Below, one piece after another: positions 26,013 through 36,210 of a stretch of DNA of 64,000 nt; the stretch's first letter is position 1, and every line of letters begins with the position of its first letter. Below the pieces are notes generated by a model, which saw only the letters and a list, made by a program, of their open reading frames with translations, ran no database searches and had not been told where the DNA came from. The position numbers and the translations under genes were made by a program. Source of the DNA: Asterella californica (Eukaryota; Streptophyta; Marchantiopsida; Marchantiales; Aytoniaceae); the NCBI GenBank assembly GCA_036924285.1, contig JAYKYS010000007.1:14694001-14758000 (forward strand). Reading direction: 5' to 3'.

Positions 26013-27690
26013 ATGAAAGAGAATATTTATATTTTGCACGCAGTGTAATTTGAGTATGAAGAAGATTCTTTTCCCTGAAATCTTTCTATTAACATTTTTC
26101 AATAAGTACGAAGTTGTATTTTTTGAGATCAATCACATTTGGTAAAACTAGTTAAAAGATTTAATTTGATTTCTACTTCCCAGATTCCATGTTGGATGAT
26201 GAAGTAATCACGATAACCAGTTTTGCGTAACGATTAAATTTCTCAAGTTTCTGAAAGCGAACTCGCAAATTTCCATCTACTACGTTACCCGGAGCACTTG
26301 TAGTCATACCGGGGGTTTAACGTGAGTATTGAACCGCGTACACCTTCGTTCGTTCATGGTTTGCTTGTGATGTCGGAATGCAGGGCGAAGTACAAAGTGG
26401 ATGCTTTGATGGACCACAGAGCGCGAAAAGAACGCTTGACAAGTTGACACAAACGCTTCTTTCGTGACTCTTAGGGCTTTGATAGATCTGTCAGTGCTGG
26501 TAGTTATTTCAGAGCTCGTGTTTGTGTTGTTGAACATGCGAATCTCTCTGAGTTTCCTCCCTCCCTCTCTCTCTCTCTCTCCGTCTCATTCAATAGGATG
26601 AACATTAGGCTAGACTCCAAGCGAAGTTGACGGTGAAGAGATGATCTTCTCGTGTCGAGGAATTGCCACATTATGTAAGCAGATTCTTGCAGTGGTTCAT
26701 AGACCGAATGTTCCAGTGGTCCTTTATACCGAGTGTTGTCATTTCATTGTTGGCGAGTGTGAGAATTCCACGGTAGGTTAAGCTCCACGTTGCATAACTT
26801 CTCGTTGGACGACCTCTTCCAGAACAACTTCAGGGTTGCATTTCCTCCTATTAGCCGTGCAGATAACACGGGCTCGTATTCTGGAATCGATCTGCGAAAT
26901 TATGGATGGAACGAGAGTACTCCCAAGAAGTTGACCTGATTAATCCTAAAAATTCTGATCAAGAACGCCCGTCTCCTGAAGTCGAGGTCGGTCGTCGGGT
27001 TCCAGTAAGAAGTATTAGGGGTGTCAAAGTTAGGATTTTTTCTGAAAGATTCTACACCCGCTAAACATGTACGACTTCGGCCAAACCTTAGTAGGTGTTT
27101 CGTGCGGCACTTTCGGAGATACTCGTTTGAAAACACGCGCGACTAACTTAACGACTATTCATTCGTTTTGTTCTTCTTTTTTTAATATCTATTACGTTGA
27201 GTAATTATCATGAGTGCAAGATAGTTAAAAAAATTGTGATAACAAACGCGACCCAGACTCAGTCACGCTTCCATACAAAGTTATTATTGCGATATTAAGG
27301 CTCTTTCTCTCTTCGCTGTTGAAAAATATTTATCTCACAACTTTGACACTCCCTATTATTGCATCTCAAAGCTAAAGCAAAAGATGATTTTTTAACATAC
27401 AGTAGGAAAAAACCGTAGTTTGATCAATGGCAACTTTGTTTCGAGTTGTGTTTCGTTTAGAGCGTTGTCTTTTTATCGCTTTAAATATTTGTCTTTTTTA
27501 TTTCTAAATTTCTAAAAATACAATAAATATTTATTTATTGAGTTTACTCACAGTTGAAACGGAAGTCCAAATTAAACATAAAATAAATTAGAGGCGTCCA
27601 AGTCTGAAAAGAACCCATAAGTACAAAACTTTAACATAAACCATAGTACCGGAGGCTGGTCCAGATAGTCATAAAGTTATGGGTGATTTA

Positions 27691-27739
27691 ATGTATTACC
27701 TAACCCTTCCCATCGGAAGGGTTAGGTAATAAATCAAGC
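27691..27739. repeat. Hairpin-forming dispersed repeat, copy 4
   Basis: Arms ATTACCTAACCCTTCC and GGAAGGGTTAGGTAAT are perfectly complementary around a short loop. The core is shared with the copies near 8.87, 9.22 and 21.07 kb. Confidence 0.65.
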
Positions 27740-29523
27740 CTGCGACGAGAATCTACCTTATTATGCACCCTCGATGAACGGAAGGGTAAGCTGAATATGG
27801 GTGCTCAATTTTTTTTGGGGGGTGGATATCAAAGTTTTCGTCATTACGCTCTGTTCCTTGGACTCTATTTTTCTTCATTTTGTCTTGTTGCATGATACGT
27901 TTTACTATTATACTGTTCGTGTACAGTTAGAATCAATCGTGACTCTGCTGTGAGATAGGTTTATATTAAATTGTCGATGAGATCCCACAGTAAATAAAAT
28001 ATTCTCATAGAAAATGTGAATACAACGTCCGATTGCGTGTATGATACTAGTACCCGACTATGAGCCGAGTAATACAGAGTACAAGCTTTACAACCTTGAG
28101 GATCTTATCTCCACCACAAACTCCTTCTTAGGCAGGCCAAGTAGGTCAATTTGCCTGAAGTTTGCGGCGTGCAACTTGCTGCTGTGGAGGCTGAGAGCGA
28201 GTATCCCATATAGAGCTGAATTATTGTGTGGAATCTAGGATCAGAAGAAGAAGTAGCAGCAGCAAAAATGAATGTATGGCTCATCATTTGATGTGGGTCC
28301 CGACGCCTTTTCCCTGGGTGTGTAACCGTGTGTTCCGTTCCTGCTGTCCGAGTGAGTGCATGTGGACGAGGGGGAAGGTTGGGGAGTTGTCCTCCCTCGT
28401 CAGATTCCAATTCTGAAAAGAGCACACTCTCACTTCATTGTACAATCTATTGCCCATGATCACTTATAAACCTCAAAAGTATCTTTTTCGACGGTCTGCG
28501 TCTGAAGATGATGCAGGTACGGTACTGTAAACTCATGACACCACTTCACTTCCACTGTCATCCTTTACACATCTCTATTCAGCCCTTATTACCTTGGTAT
28601 TCTGACATTCCTCTTATACCCACTTTATTATTGATTAGCGTCCATCGGTGCTTGGCAAAATGAATTCCCTACTTTCTTGGTGGGAAGAAACAATTACCAG
28701 CTCTTTGTGCAACTACCAAGTGGTTTTCTGCGTATATCTTCTATTTGATTTCTTCTCAACAAGTTGATTTCTACTTGTAATACAGATGTTTTACGTCACA
28801 TAAATTTTCGAAATGTGAACTTCGTCTCTCGGTGACTCTTTGCACTGTCACACACAGTTTTTGAGCCATTCCTTTGATACATGTGATTCCAGGGTTGCTA
28901 TTGTCTGAATGGAGAGAGGCCAAACTGAGTATATTTTCAGACTGCTCCCTTTGATTCTCACATATTTTCTAGAACAGATTCGAACAGTTACTTGAAATAG
29001 TTCACATAGATAGAGCCACGAGAATCTACCATTAGAATCCTTTTCTTTATTTTCAAAAGAGCGTTTCCCAATATTCTGTGAACATATAAAAGTCACGCCA
29101 GTTAAAGAGATTAGAAGAATACTCACACGGTGGGATTGAAGTTGGCTCGAGTTTGTGCAATCCTGTCACCATCATCTTGTTGTTCTCTGTATAGCTCGGA
29201 ATTGAAACGTTTAACTGATTCTTTTAACAATGCAGTTCTCCTAACCTCTATTCTGGTTCCTAAGAAGCAAACATATCATAAAACTTTCGGGTTCATATCC
29301 GCTACACGGATGGATAAATGAACACCAGAAAACTAACCACGGAAGAGGCATGACACTTTGCCGTTATAGTATCCAGCGACTGCCAGTCACTCCTTTCGTT
29401 CTGGAGCGTACTGCCCTTTGATTCTTGTAGTTAATCAAGAGATGTAATGTTCTGGCGTTTCCCCATTTGATCGTCATTAACCCCACGGACTTCAGTATAC
29501 CTTAGAAATGCCGTAAAATGTGA

Positions 29524-29532
29524 CAATATATC
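29524..29532. repeat. Target-site duplication, left (CAATATATC)
   Basis: Nine bases immediately outside the left inverted repeat, identical to 40250-40258. A 9-bp duplication is the hallmark of Mutator-family insertion. Confidence 0.95.
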
Positions 29533-29777
29533 GAGGAATTGGCTTGATCACACCCCCAGTACGATCGCTGCGCTTGATCATACCCCTCTTAACGTTTGGT
29601 TGCTTGATCACACCCCCAACCTCCCATCGTCCGTCCTGCCGGTCGACCGCGCCATGTAGATCAAGCCGTTATGCCAGGTCATAACGACAGTTCGACGTGG
29701 AACGTGCGCCATGTCATATTGACAGTCTGACTTGGCAGAATCGCCACGTCACAGTTGGGTAGTCTGACGTGGTGTGT
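29533..29777 (+). repeat. MULE left terminal inverted repeat (245 bp)
   Basis: It matches the reverse complement of 40005-40249 almost base for base and diverges abruptly after GACGTGGTGTGT. The outer ~90 bp contain three spaced copies of CTTGATCACACCCC, one with a single change. Such repeated motifs are candidate transposase binding sites. The repeat also sits where a promoter for the RPA-like gene would be expected. Confidence 0.95.
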
Positions 29778-30088
29778 AAACGAGCGATTTATATGATGTG
29801 GAGCGGAAATGAGCGGGAAAGACGGGGCAATGTGAAAATGGCGCCAGTATCGTCCGGCCAGTCTCACAGTAACGCGCGAGATGCATTTATAGATTTTTCG
29901 CACTCAAAATGCGAGGTGATGCGAGATCGAAGAGATGAGGGTGATGTGAGATCGAGGAGACGGGTGAAAAGTTACGAGCGAAGACGAAGGCAAAGGCAGT
30001 TGTTGTTACCGTTAGACGTGTTGATTACAGAGTGTACACAGCCGTGTGTAAGGTATTTGTGCGCTGAGCTGAGTAGTTTATAGAAACG

Positions 30089-30910
30089 ATGTGTTCACTT
30101 GCAGAATTCGAAGAATGTATCGGCAATGTCTCTTCTCAGTGGGTTTCAGCTTCCATTCAACGAATAATCAAGAACAAGCTGTCTGGTTCTGTCTCTTATG
30201 TTGCCTGCAACTTCCCGGGGTGTTATAAGCGTGTAAGTGAACCAAGCATGACAACGAGCTCAACCAGGAAGGTGTTGTATTTCAGTCATACCCAGCCGGG
30301 GCGAAAGACGTGGCACCCATGTGGTCAAAGAGGAAGCAGGAGACAATATCGATTTCATCTAGGATTGATTGATCACAGTGTGAAGGACCGTGCAGAAACC
30401 GCATTACCAATAGTAATTGTGTGGACTGTTGGAGAGAAACTATTGGGCATGACAGCAGAGGAGTTCGAGACACTAACAGTAGAGAAGCAAGATGAAATAT
30501 TGAACACTGTGTGCTCAGAGAAGTGGCGTTTTAAAATTGGATTGAATGCACAGCAGAATCGCTATACAGTGTTTGATGTGGAGCTTGAGATGGAGCAACC
30601 GGATGAATTTCAAGATGCTGTGGAAGATCTTGCGAATGCAATGGATTGTTGTACTTTTTATCCATCTATGGTGGAAGATCCTAAGTGCATATCGAAGGAA
30701 GATACTAAGTGCATATCCGAGAACGTTCAACTTGTCGAGATAGAGAGGCTACATGACATGGCCTTGTTACTGATGGGGAGAGCAAATGAGATAGATGTAG
30801 TTGCAGAAAACATTGTTCGAGAAATGAACACTGTAATCGAACTGCAGAGAGAACAAAGAGAGGACCTTTCTGAATTTGGAGATGCACTTCGTAAACTTAG
30901 ACAGTTGTAG
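30089..30910 (+). CDS. RPA70 C-terminal-domain-like ssDNA-binding protein carried by the MULE
   Basis: A single-exon 273-aa frame with an in-frame stop shortly upstream of the ATG. Residues ~30-170 follow the layout of the large RPA subunit's C-terminal OB-fold (DBD-C): a zinc-ribbon start YVACNFPGCYKR with C40-x4-C45, a second metal-side segment reduced to WHPC (H76, C78), then YRFHLGLID, a strand-helix block VIVWTVGEKLLGMTAEEFETL, and WRFKIGLNAQQNRYTVFDVEL. The second CxxC of the zinc site is not present as in cellular RPA1, so zinc binding may differ. Residues ~205-270 look like a helical or coiled-coil tail. RPA70 binds single-stranded DNA in replication and repair; here it could coat strands during excision or insertion (inference). 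It is encoded away from the transposase, towards the internal palindrome array. Confidence 0.75.
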   Translation: MCSLAEFEECIGNVSSQWVSASIQRIIKNKLSGSVSYVACNFPGCYKRVSEPSMTTSSTRKVLYFSHTQPGRKTWHPCGQRGSRRQYRFHLGLIDHSVKDRAETALPIVIVWTVGEKLLGMTAEEFETLTVEKQDEILNTVCSEKWRFKIGLNAQQNRYTVFDVELEMEQPDEFQDAVEDLANAMDCCTFYPSMVEDPKCISKEDTKCISENVQLVEIERLHDMALLLMGRANEIDVVAENIVREMNTVIELQREQREDLSEFGDALRKLRQL

Positions 30911-31115
30911 ACTTAGTAGACATCAGGAGGAGTGTGGTTGTGAAAACTCAAATTTGGATATGGAGAAGAATGTTATTTTCATGGTGCATTGTTGCAATGA
31001 ATGGTTAATTGCACTGGGAGTCAATGAGTTTACTCTTGTATGCCACTCGTGTTTGTGCATGATGTTTCCCTTAGCAGTGTGTAATGTTCTTAGTGTTACC
31101 CTCACCAACTCAGAG

Positions 31116-32053
31116 GCGATACATCTTGTATCGCACTGTTGCTGATCGATACAGTCTGTATCGCTTCGACGTTGTCTTATCCCTCGGAGCGATACACTAT
31201 GTATCGCACTCGATGTGCGAAATAACGCATGTATCGCTCAGAGAAGGAACGATACACGTAATGTTTCGTTACTGCGAGGCGATACAGCTTGTATCGCATC
31301 ATTGTGCGAAATATCCTCTGTATCGCACCTGATCAAGGCGATACAGGGTGTGTCGCATTGAGAGGAGGCGATACAAGTAACGTATCGCCCGGCCTCTGCG
31401 ATACAACTTGTATCGCTCGATGATCGAGTACACTGCTCGGGGGAGGCGATACAGGCTGTGTCGCATTGAGAGGGGGCGATACAGGCAATGTATCGTCCGG
31501 CCTCTGCGATACAACATGTATCGCTCGACGATCGAGTACACTGCTCGGGGCGATACAGGCTGTATCGCCCCGACCAGGGTAAGGGTAAGGGTTAGCCACC
31601 CTGATCGGTGCGATACAGGCTGTGTCGCATTGAGAGGGGGCGATACAGGTAATGTATCGCCCGGCCTCTGCGATACAACCTGTATCGCTCGACGATCGAG
31701 TACACTGCTCGGGGCGATACAGGCTGTATCGCCCCGACCAGGGTAAGGGTAAGGGTTAGCCACTCTGATCGGTGCGATTCAGACTGTGTCGCACTGATAG
31801 GGGGCGATACAGGAAATGTATCGCCCTGACGGTGCGATACAACCTGTATCGCTCGACGATCGAGTACACTGCTCGAGGCGATACAGCCTGTGTCGCACAG
31901 TTATGGAGCGAAACATCTTGTATCGCTGTGTCTTTGCTATACAACCTGTATCGCTCGACTATCGAGTACCCTAGACGAGGCGATACAAGGTGATAAATAA
32001 TGTAGACATGACACATGTTTCGCTTGTGTTCGGAGCGTAACAGGCTATATCGC
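31116..32053. repeat. Palindrome array A (GCGATACA-N3-TGTATCGC units)
   Basis: About twenty copies of a 19-bp palindrome with 8-bp arms and a variable 3-base centre (for example TCT, CTA, GCT, ACT, GGC), plus decayed copies. Copies are spaced some 30-45 bp apart. A higher-order unit of 164 bp repeats at least twice and includes the cassette GATCGAGTACACTGCTCG and the telomere-like string AGGGTAAGGGTAAGGGTTAG (31576-31595, again at ~31740-31759). The array fills the space between the convergent RPA-like gene (stop 30910) and the FCP1-like gene (stop 32220). It creates several meaningless ORFs in all frames. Confidence 0.92.
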
Positions 32054-32219
32054 ACCGAACAAGTACCCTTCGCCCTGTGTTGTTCTGTTCTGGTGTTTGT
32101 TTATAACCATAATATATAAGAATTCAAAATAATAATATTGTAACCATTGATGCGAAACTTTTATCAAAATTTTTATAACTTTACTTGCAAGGAGTAGAAA
32201 CTTGAAGTTATCACTATTC

Positions 32220-35200
32220 TCACTTGAGAAGATGGAGGTAACCCATAGACATACTGTGTGGTACTGACCTCCATACTATATGTACTTCCTCTTTGGTAAT
32301 ATTGCTCCAATACTCTTGTAAAGCCCTAATAGGATCTTGAGCTTGAATCTGAGAGTATCTAGTCTCCACATAAGAGACTGTCTCCTCTGGAGTACATCCC
32401 CAATGAAGAAGCCAAGGCAACAAAGTTGCCTCTAAATACTGTTCCTTATCACACTCGATGGTGAAAGGAGAAAAAGGAGGAGGGTGGATAGCATTGAAGG
32501 GATGATTTGTAGAATTCTTCACTGGACTATCATCCACCAGGAGAACATCTCTCGTGCTCAAGTTGTAGCGATGTAGATACGAGAAATCTTTCAGGTATAA
32601 ATGATTCCCGAACCCTGCTTCCCTCTCTGTGTTATATTTGAAACACGACTCCTGAGCCAACACTCTACATACCTGATAAGAAAAGAAGGCAAGACGGACT
32701 GTATAAGAAGTATGGCAAATTTGATATAAATAACAAAAAATCTGAACATGAATGGAAGGAGGATAGAAGTGTTGCGTAGATGCAAATACCTTCCCAGTTG
32801 CAACTCCAGGGGGTAAATAATGCTTGGCGTCCATTGCATGTAGTAGAGTTGCAGTGTTGACCAAAGTACGGGATGTCCATATAATAACCTGGAACTTATC
32901 GAGACAAATGTCCAAAAATGATTTCACTCCAGGTCGAGCCACATACCTGTAGTAAACATATATGGTAAACAAAGTAAGAGATTAAACTCAAATTTGTCGA
33001 GCCACATACCTGTAGGAAACATATATGGTAAACAAAGTTTAGGTGTTTCAACTCAAATTTGAGATCTAAACATGTCTAGATTGCTATTTACACCAAGATG
33101 AATGGATAGTGACGTACCATACAGAAGGCTTAGGGGTATTCTCCACTACATATCCCTTCTCACGAGCCTGCATCAACTCCTCCTCAGTCCTCCCAACTTT
33201 AACCAAAAGACCATTCAAATCAAGAATAAGAGTCTTCCGTCTTATGGTAGTAGGATGAATAAGACGAGGTAAGAACTCAGGGGTCTCTTGTATACGAGCT
33301 ATTTCTTCTTTTCCCACCATTATCTCGTAGTCAATAGCTCCTAGTTCCAGAAGCTTTTCTGCAAGCTGTGCTTTCTTCTCATCGACGGTAGTGGTTAATG
33401 CAGCAAGTTCCTCCTTCTTCCTCTTGATGCTATCGTAGAGAATAATCTCTTCACCTGCCAAAATCATCTTAGACTTGTAAACATTGTACATGCCCTTACA
33501 CAGCCAAGACTTCTTATGAAATCAGTACAATGTTTCTAAACAGTAATGTGAGCAGAAAACCGTAAATAATTCTGGAATTCAAAACGGAGGTAAAAGAGCA
33601 TCTCACTGTATGATGGAGGTGGAGGAGCTCTCTGTGAAGATTGAGGGTCTTGAGTTTGTTGAGAAGACGATGGATCTTCAACCGAAAGTTGTACTTGATT
33701 AGAAAGACAACTAAAAAATACTACTAAAAATCTTTGAAATCATAAACAAATGCACGTAATAAACCCTATAGAGGAGGAAGCAGACATCTTACCTAGAGTA
33801 CCTCCTTGCGAAGACCCAGCATGTTGGATCGGCTCCTCCACTTGTTGGGAACTCAAGAAGATGCGAGACTCCGGAAGTATACCCGCATGTCTCATGAAAT
33901 GGGTCAATATCATACCCACCCAAGTCTCTGGATGCCTCACCAACTTCTCCTTACTCATATGCTTTTTCAGGGCGGAGATCTCAGCATCTAAAGAGTCCAA
34001 GATGAACTCAGCCCAATCATAGTCTTCTCCGCTCTCTTCTACTTTACTCTTCAAGTAAAGAGCCAAGTGTCCATGTACCTCTTTAGGACATCTACGAGCT
34101 AGAAGTATGCAGTTGATGAGCTGAAAGATAGGTCTCCACTCTGGATATTCACACATCCATAACAAATATCTTTTCCCTTTCTCATCTTTTTCTGGGAACC
34201 AATCATCTATCAAAGCTCTCTTAACATTGTGGGGACGAGGTACTGTAGTTCCCATGGGTAGAACTAATGCTTCACGAACAAAAGACTCATCCAATAATAT
34301 CTCGTGTCCTTCAACGGTGGCACGATGAATAGTTGGATCATAAGTGTCTATGAATTGTAGACAATATGATATCTGCATACATTGTAGGGTTTAGGGTTTA
34401 GAGTTTACATACATGACACACACATACATTACAAGAAGAGGAAGTGCACTAAGTACACTTGCATGTGTGAAAAGAAAAGCTTTCATATACAAGAAGGGAC
34501 AATTTATGAAGACTTACATCTGGACGAGGAAAGTCGAAGGAGAATGTCACAAGTAATCCCACTCGATCTATAGCCTCTTCTTCAACTCCAGATAAAGCAT
34601 TTTCAATGTCCTCTTTCAGCACCCAGCACCATTTTAAATGATACCGATCATCTTCCTTTGAATGATATTTGAACATCGAAGGTCCTTCTCTCATTTTCTC
34701 CATAGCAACTGGAAAATAGCAGACAACGGAGAGTATCGGTAAGGGAGTACAGTACCCGACGGGCGAAACAGCCCGTGTATCGCAACCAAGTAATAAGCGA
34801 GACAGCCTGCTTCGCCCCGGGGGAGCGATACACAGGCTGTATCGCCCGAAGGGAGCGATACATGGCGTGCTTCGCTCCCTTTCCTGGCGTTTAGGGCCTG
34901 CGTCGCCCCGATGTTCCTCGCCATCGGGGCGATACATGGGCTGTATCGCCTCAGGGTGGAAGTCGCTTCCACCCTGAGGGGCGATACATGGGCTGTATCG
35001 CCCCGATGAACTAATCTCAAGGGGGCGATACATGGGCTGTATCGCCCAGCTAGTGGGCGATACAGCCTGCATCGCCTCAGGCTTCCACCCTGAGGGGCGA
35101 TACACAAGCTGTATCGCCCCGATGGCGATGAACAATTTTCAAGGGGGCGATACATGGGCTGTATCGCCCCGCTTCGGGGCGATACAGCCTGCGTCGCCCC

Positions 35201-36210
35201 GATGGCGAGGAACAATTTTCATACACGGGGGCGAAACAAGTAACTGTTTCGCCCCTGTACAGTGATACATGGCGTGTATCGCCCCGCTTCGGGGCGATAC
35301 AGCCTGCATCGCCTCAGGGTGGAAGTCTCTTCCACCCCGAGGGGCGATACACAGGCTGTATCGCCAGAAGGGAGCGAAACATCGCATGTTTCGCTCTCTT
35401 TCCTGGCGATACAGCCTGCGTCGCCCCGATGGCGAGGAACAATTTTCATACACGGGGCGAAACAAGTAACTGTTTCGCCCCTGTACAGCGATACACAGGC
35501 TGTATCGCCAGAAGGGAGCGAAACATCGCATGTTTTGCTCTCTTTCCTGGCGATACAGCCTGCGTCGCCCCGATGGCGAGGAACAATTTTCATACACGGG
35601 GCGAAACAAGTAACTGTTTCGCCCCTGTACAGCGATACATGGCGTGTATCGCCCCGCTTCGGGGCGATACAGCCTGCATCGCCTCAGGTTGGAAGCCCCT
35701 TCCACCCCGAGGGGCGATACACAGGCTGTATCGCCAGAAGGGAGCGAAACATCGCATGTGTCGCTTTCTTTCCTGGCGATACAGCCTGCGTCGCCCCGCT
35801 CGGCCAAGGAGTACACTACGCGGGGCGATACTCACCATGCATCGCGCTAATCTTGCCCGATACTGCATGTATCGCTGCTCTTTTGCGGCGATACATGCAG
35901 TATCGCTCTGAAACCCCTAAATTTCTACTCGTTTCGACGCGACACCACCTGAATCGCCTTAACTTCGTGCGATGCATGTTGAATCGCACACTATCTACAC
36001 CCGAATTTAAACATTTCACGACATTTCACAGAGATAAACTTTGATTCGAAACTTACGTGGATCAGCCTCCTCGTCTCTGCGATGTGTCTCTCTTGCATCT
36101 GGTGCCCTGCCTCGTCCTCTTCCATCACCTCGTCCTCGTCCATCACCTCGTCCTCGTCTGCCACCTCCTCTACCACCTCCTCTGCTCTTACTACCTCTCG
36201 TTTTCATCAT
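32220..36210 (-). CDS. MULE accessory protein: RG-rich N-terminus, transposon-type middle domain, coiled coil and FCP1/NIF-type phosphatase domain (7 exons)
   Basis: Exons, minus strand: 36210-36057, 34708-34518, 34372-33793, 33693-33607, 33454-33118, 32946-32790, 32672-32220. Every border is GT/AG and every phase joins, giving 1959 nt, 652 aa plus TGA. Order: Arg/Gly repeat (~5-35); helical region with ISYCLQFIDTYDPTIH, EILLDESFVREALVLP and RYLLWMCEYPEWRPIFQ (~115-310), reminiscent of plant transposon-associated domains but unassigned; Ser/Gln/Pro linker; coiled coil rich in KKEEL/EKKAQLAEKLLEL (~340-390); then a HAD core of the FCP1/SCP class. That core shows TLILDLNGLLV (motif I, Asn in place of the second Asp, as in some plant family members), YVARPGVKSFL, FQVIIWTSRT, and DVLLVDDSPVKNS (motif III). 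FCP1-class enzymes dephosphorylate the RNA polymerase II tail. Whether this one is active is uncertain because of the DLN change. Intron 1 is filled by array B. Confidence 0.85.
32933..33058. repeat. Tandem duplication of a 3' splice site in the FCP1-like gene
   Basis: Two 63-bp copies, starting about 32933 and 32996, each contain the acceptor and first bases of exon 6 (sense strand CTACAGGTATGTGGCTCGAC). The inner copy is the one that keeps the phosphatase frame; the outer copy is diverged after the exon start and could give a short in-frame or out-of-frame alternative. Confidence 0.75.
34763..35987. repeat. Palindrome array B, inside intron 1 of the FCP1-like gene
   Basis: Some thirty or more palindromes of the GCGATACA...TGTATCGC type, often embedded in GGGGCG/CGCCCC extensions. 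A 144-bp higher-order unit recurs, seen for example as GATGGCGAGGAACAATTTTC at 35428 and 35572 (and near 35200). Variant palindromes have arms GCGAAACA with TGTTTCGC (35231-35252, 35374-35394), so both arms changed together. The array lies almost exactly within intron 1 (34709-36056). Overlapping ORFs here are products of the repeat. Confidence 0.92.

Larger units (their letters stand above)
19036..29523. other. Spacer between MO25 and the MULE, with MO25 upstream region
   Basis: The first kilobase is the MO25 leader and promoter side, with a long CT run at 19710-19743. Beyond that I find no supported gene. The stretch holds a foldback at 20189-20255, a hairpin repeat at ~21.06 kb, a foldback at 24729-24765, a probable SINE at 25.80-26.01 kb, and a hairpin repeat at ~27.7 kb. 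The part 26.3-27.15 kb and the part 28.0-28.4 kb have higher GC and a few short ORFs but no recognisable domain. Confidence 0.5.

Noticed and set aside
31116..32053. CRISPR-like array
   Set aside because: Repeats are short palindromes with irregular spacing and higher-order duplication, in a plant transposon; there is no uniform spacer length and no cas gene.
31299..32055. Several overlapping ORFs of 75-154 aa with repeating RYRLYR, GDTACIA or QPVSP peptides
   Set aside because: They appear in many frames on both strands because the palindromic repeat lacks stops; they are products of array A, not genes.
34720..36044. Long ORFs on both strands (up to 260 aa) in array B
   Set aside because: Same cause; peptides repeat with the array and the region is intron 1 of the FCP1-like gene.
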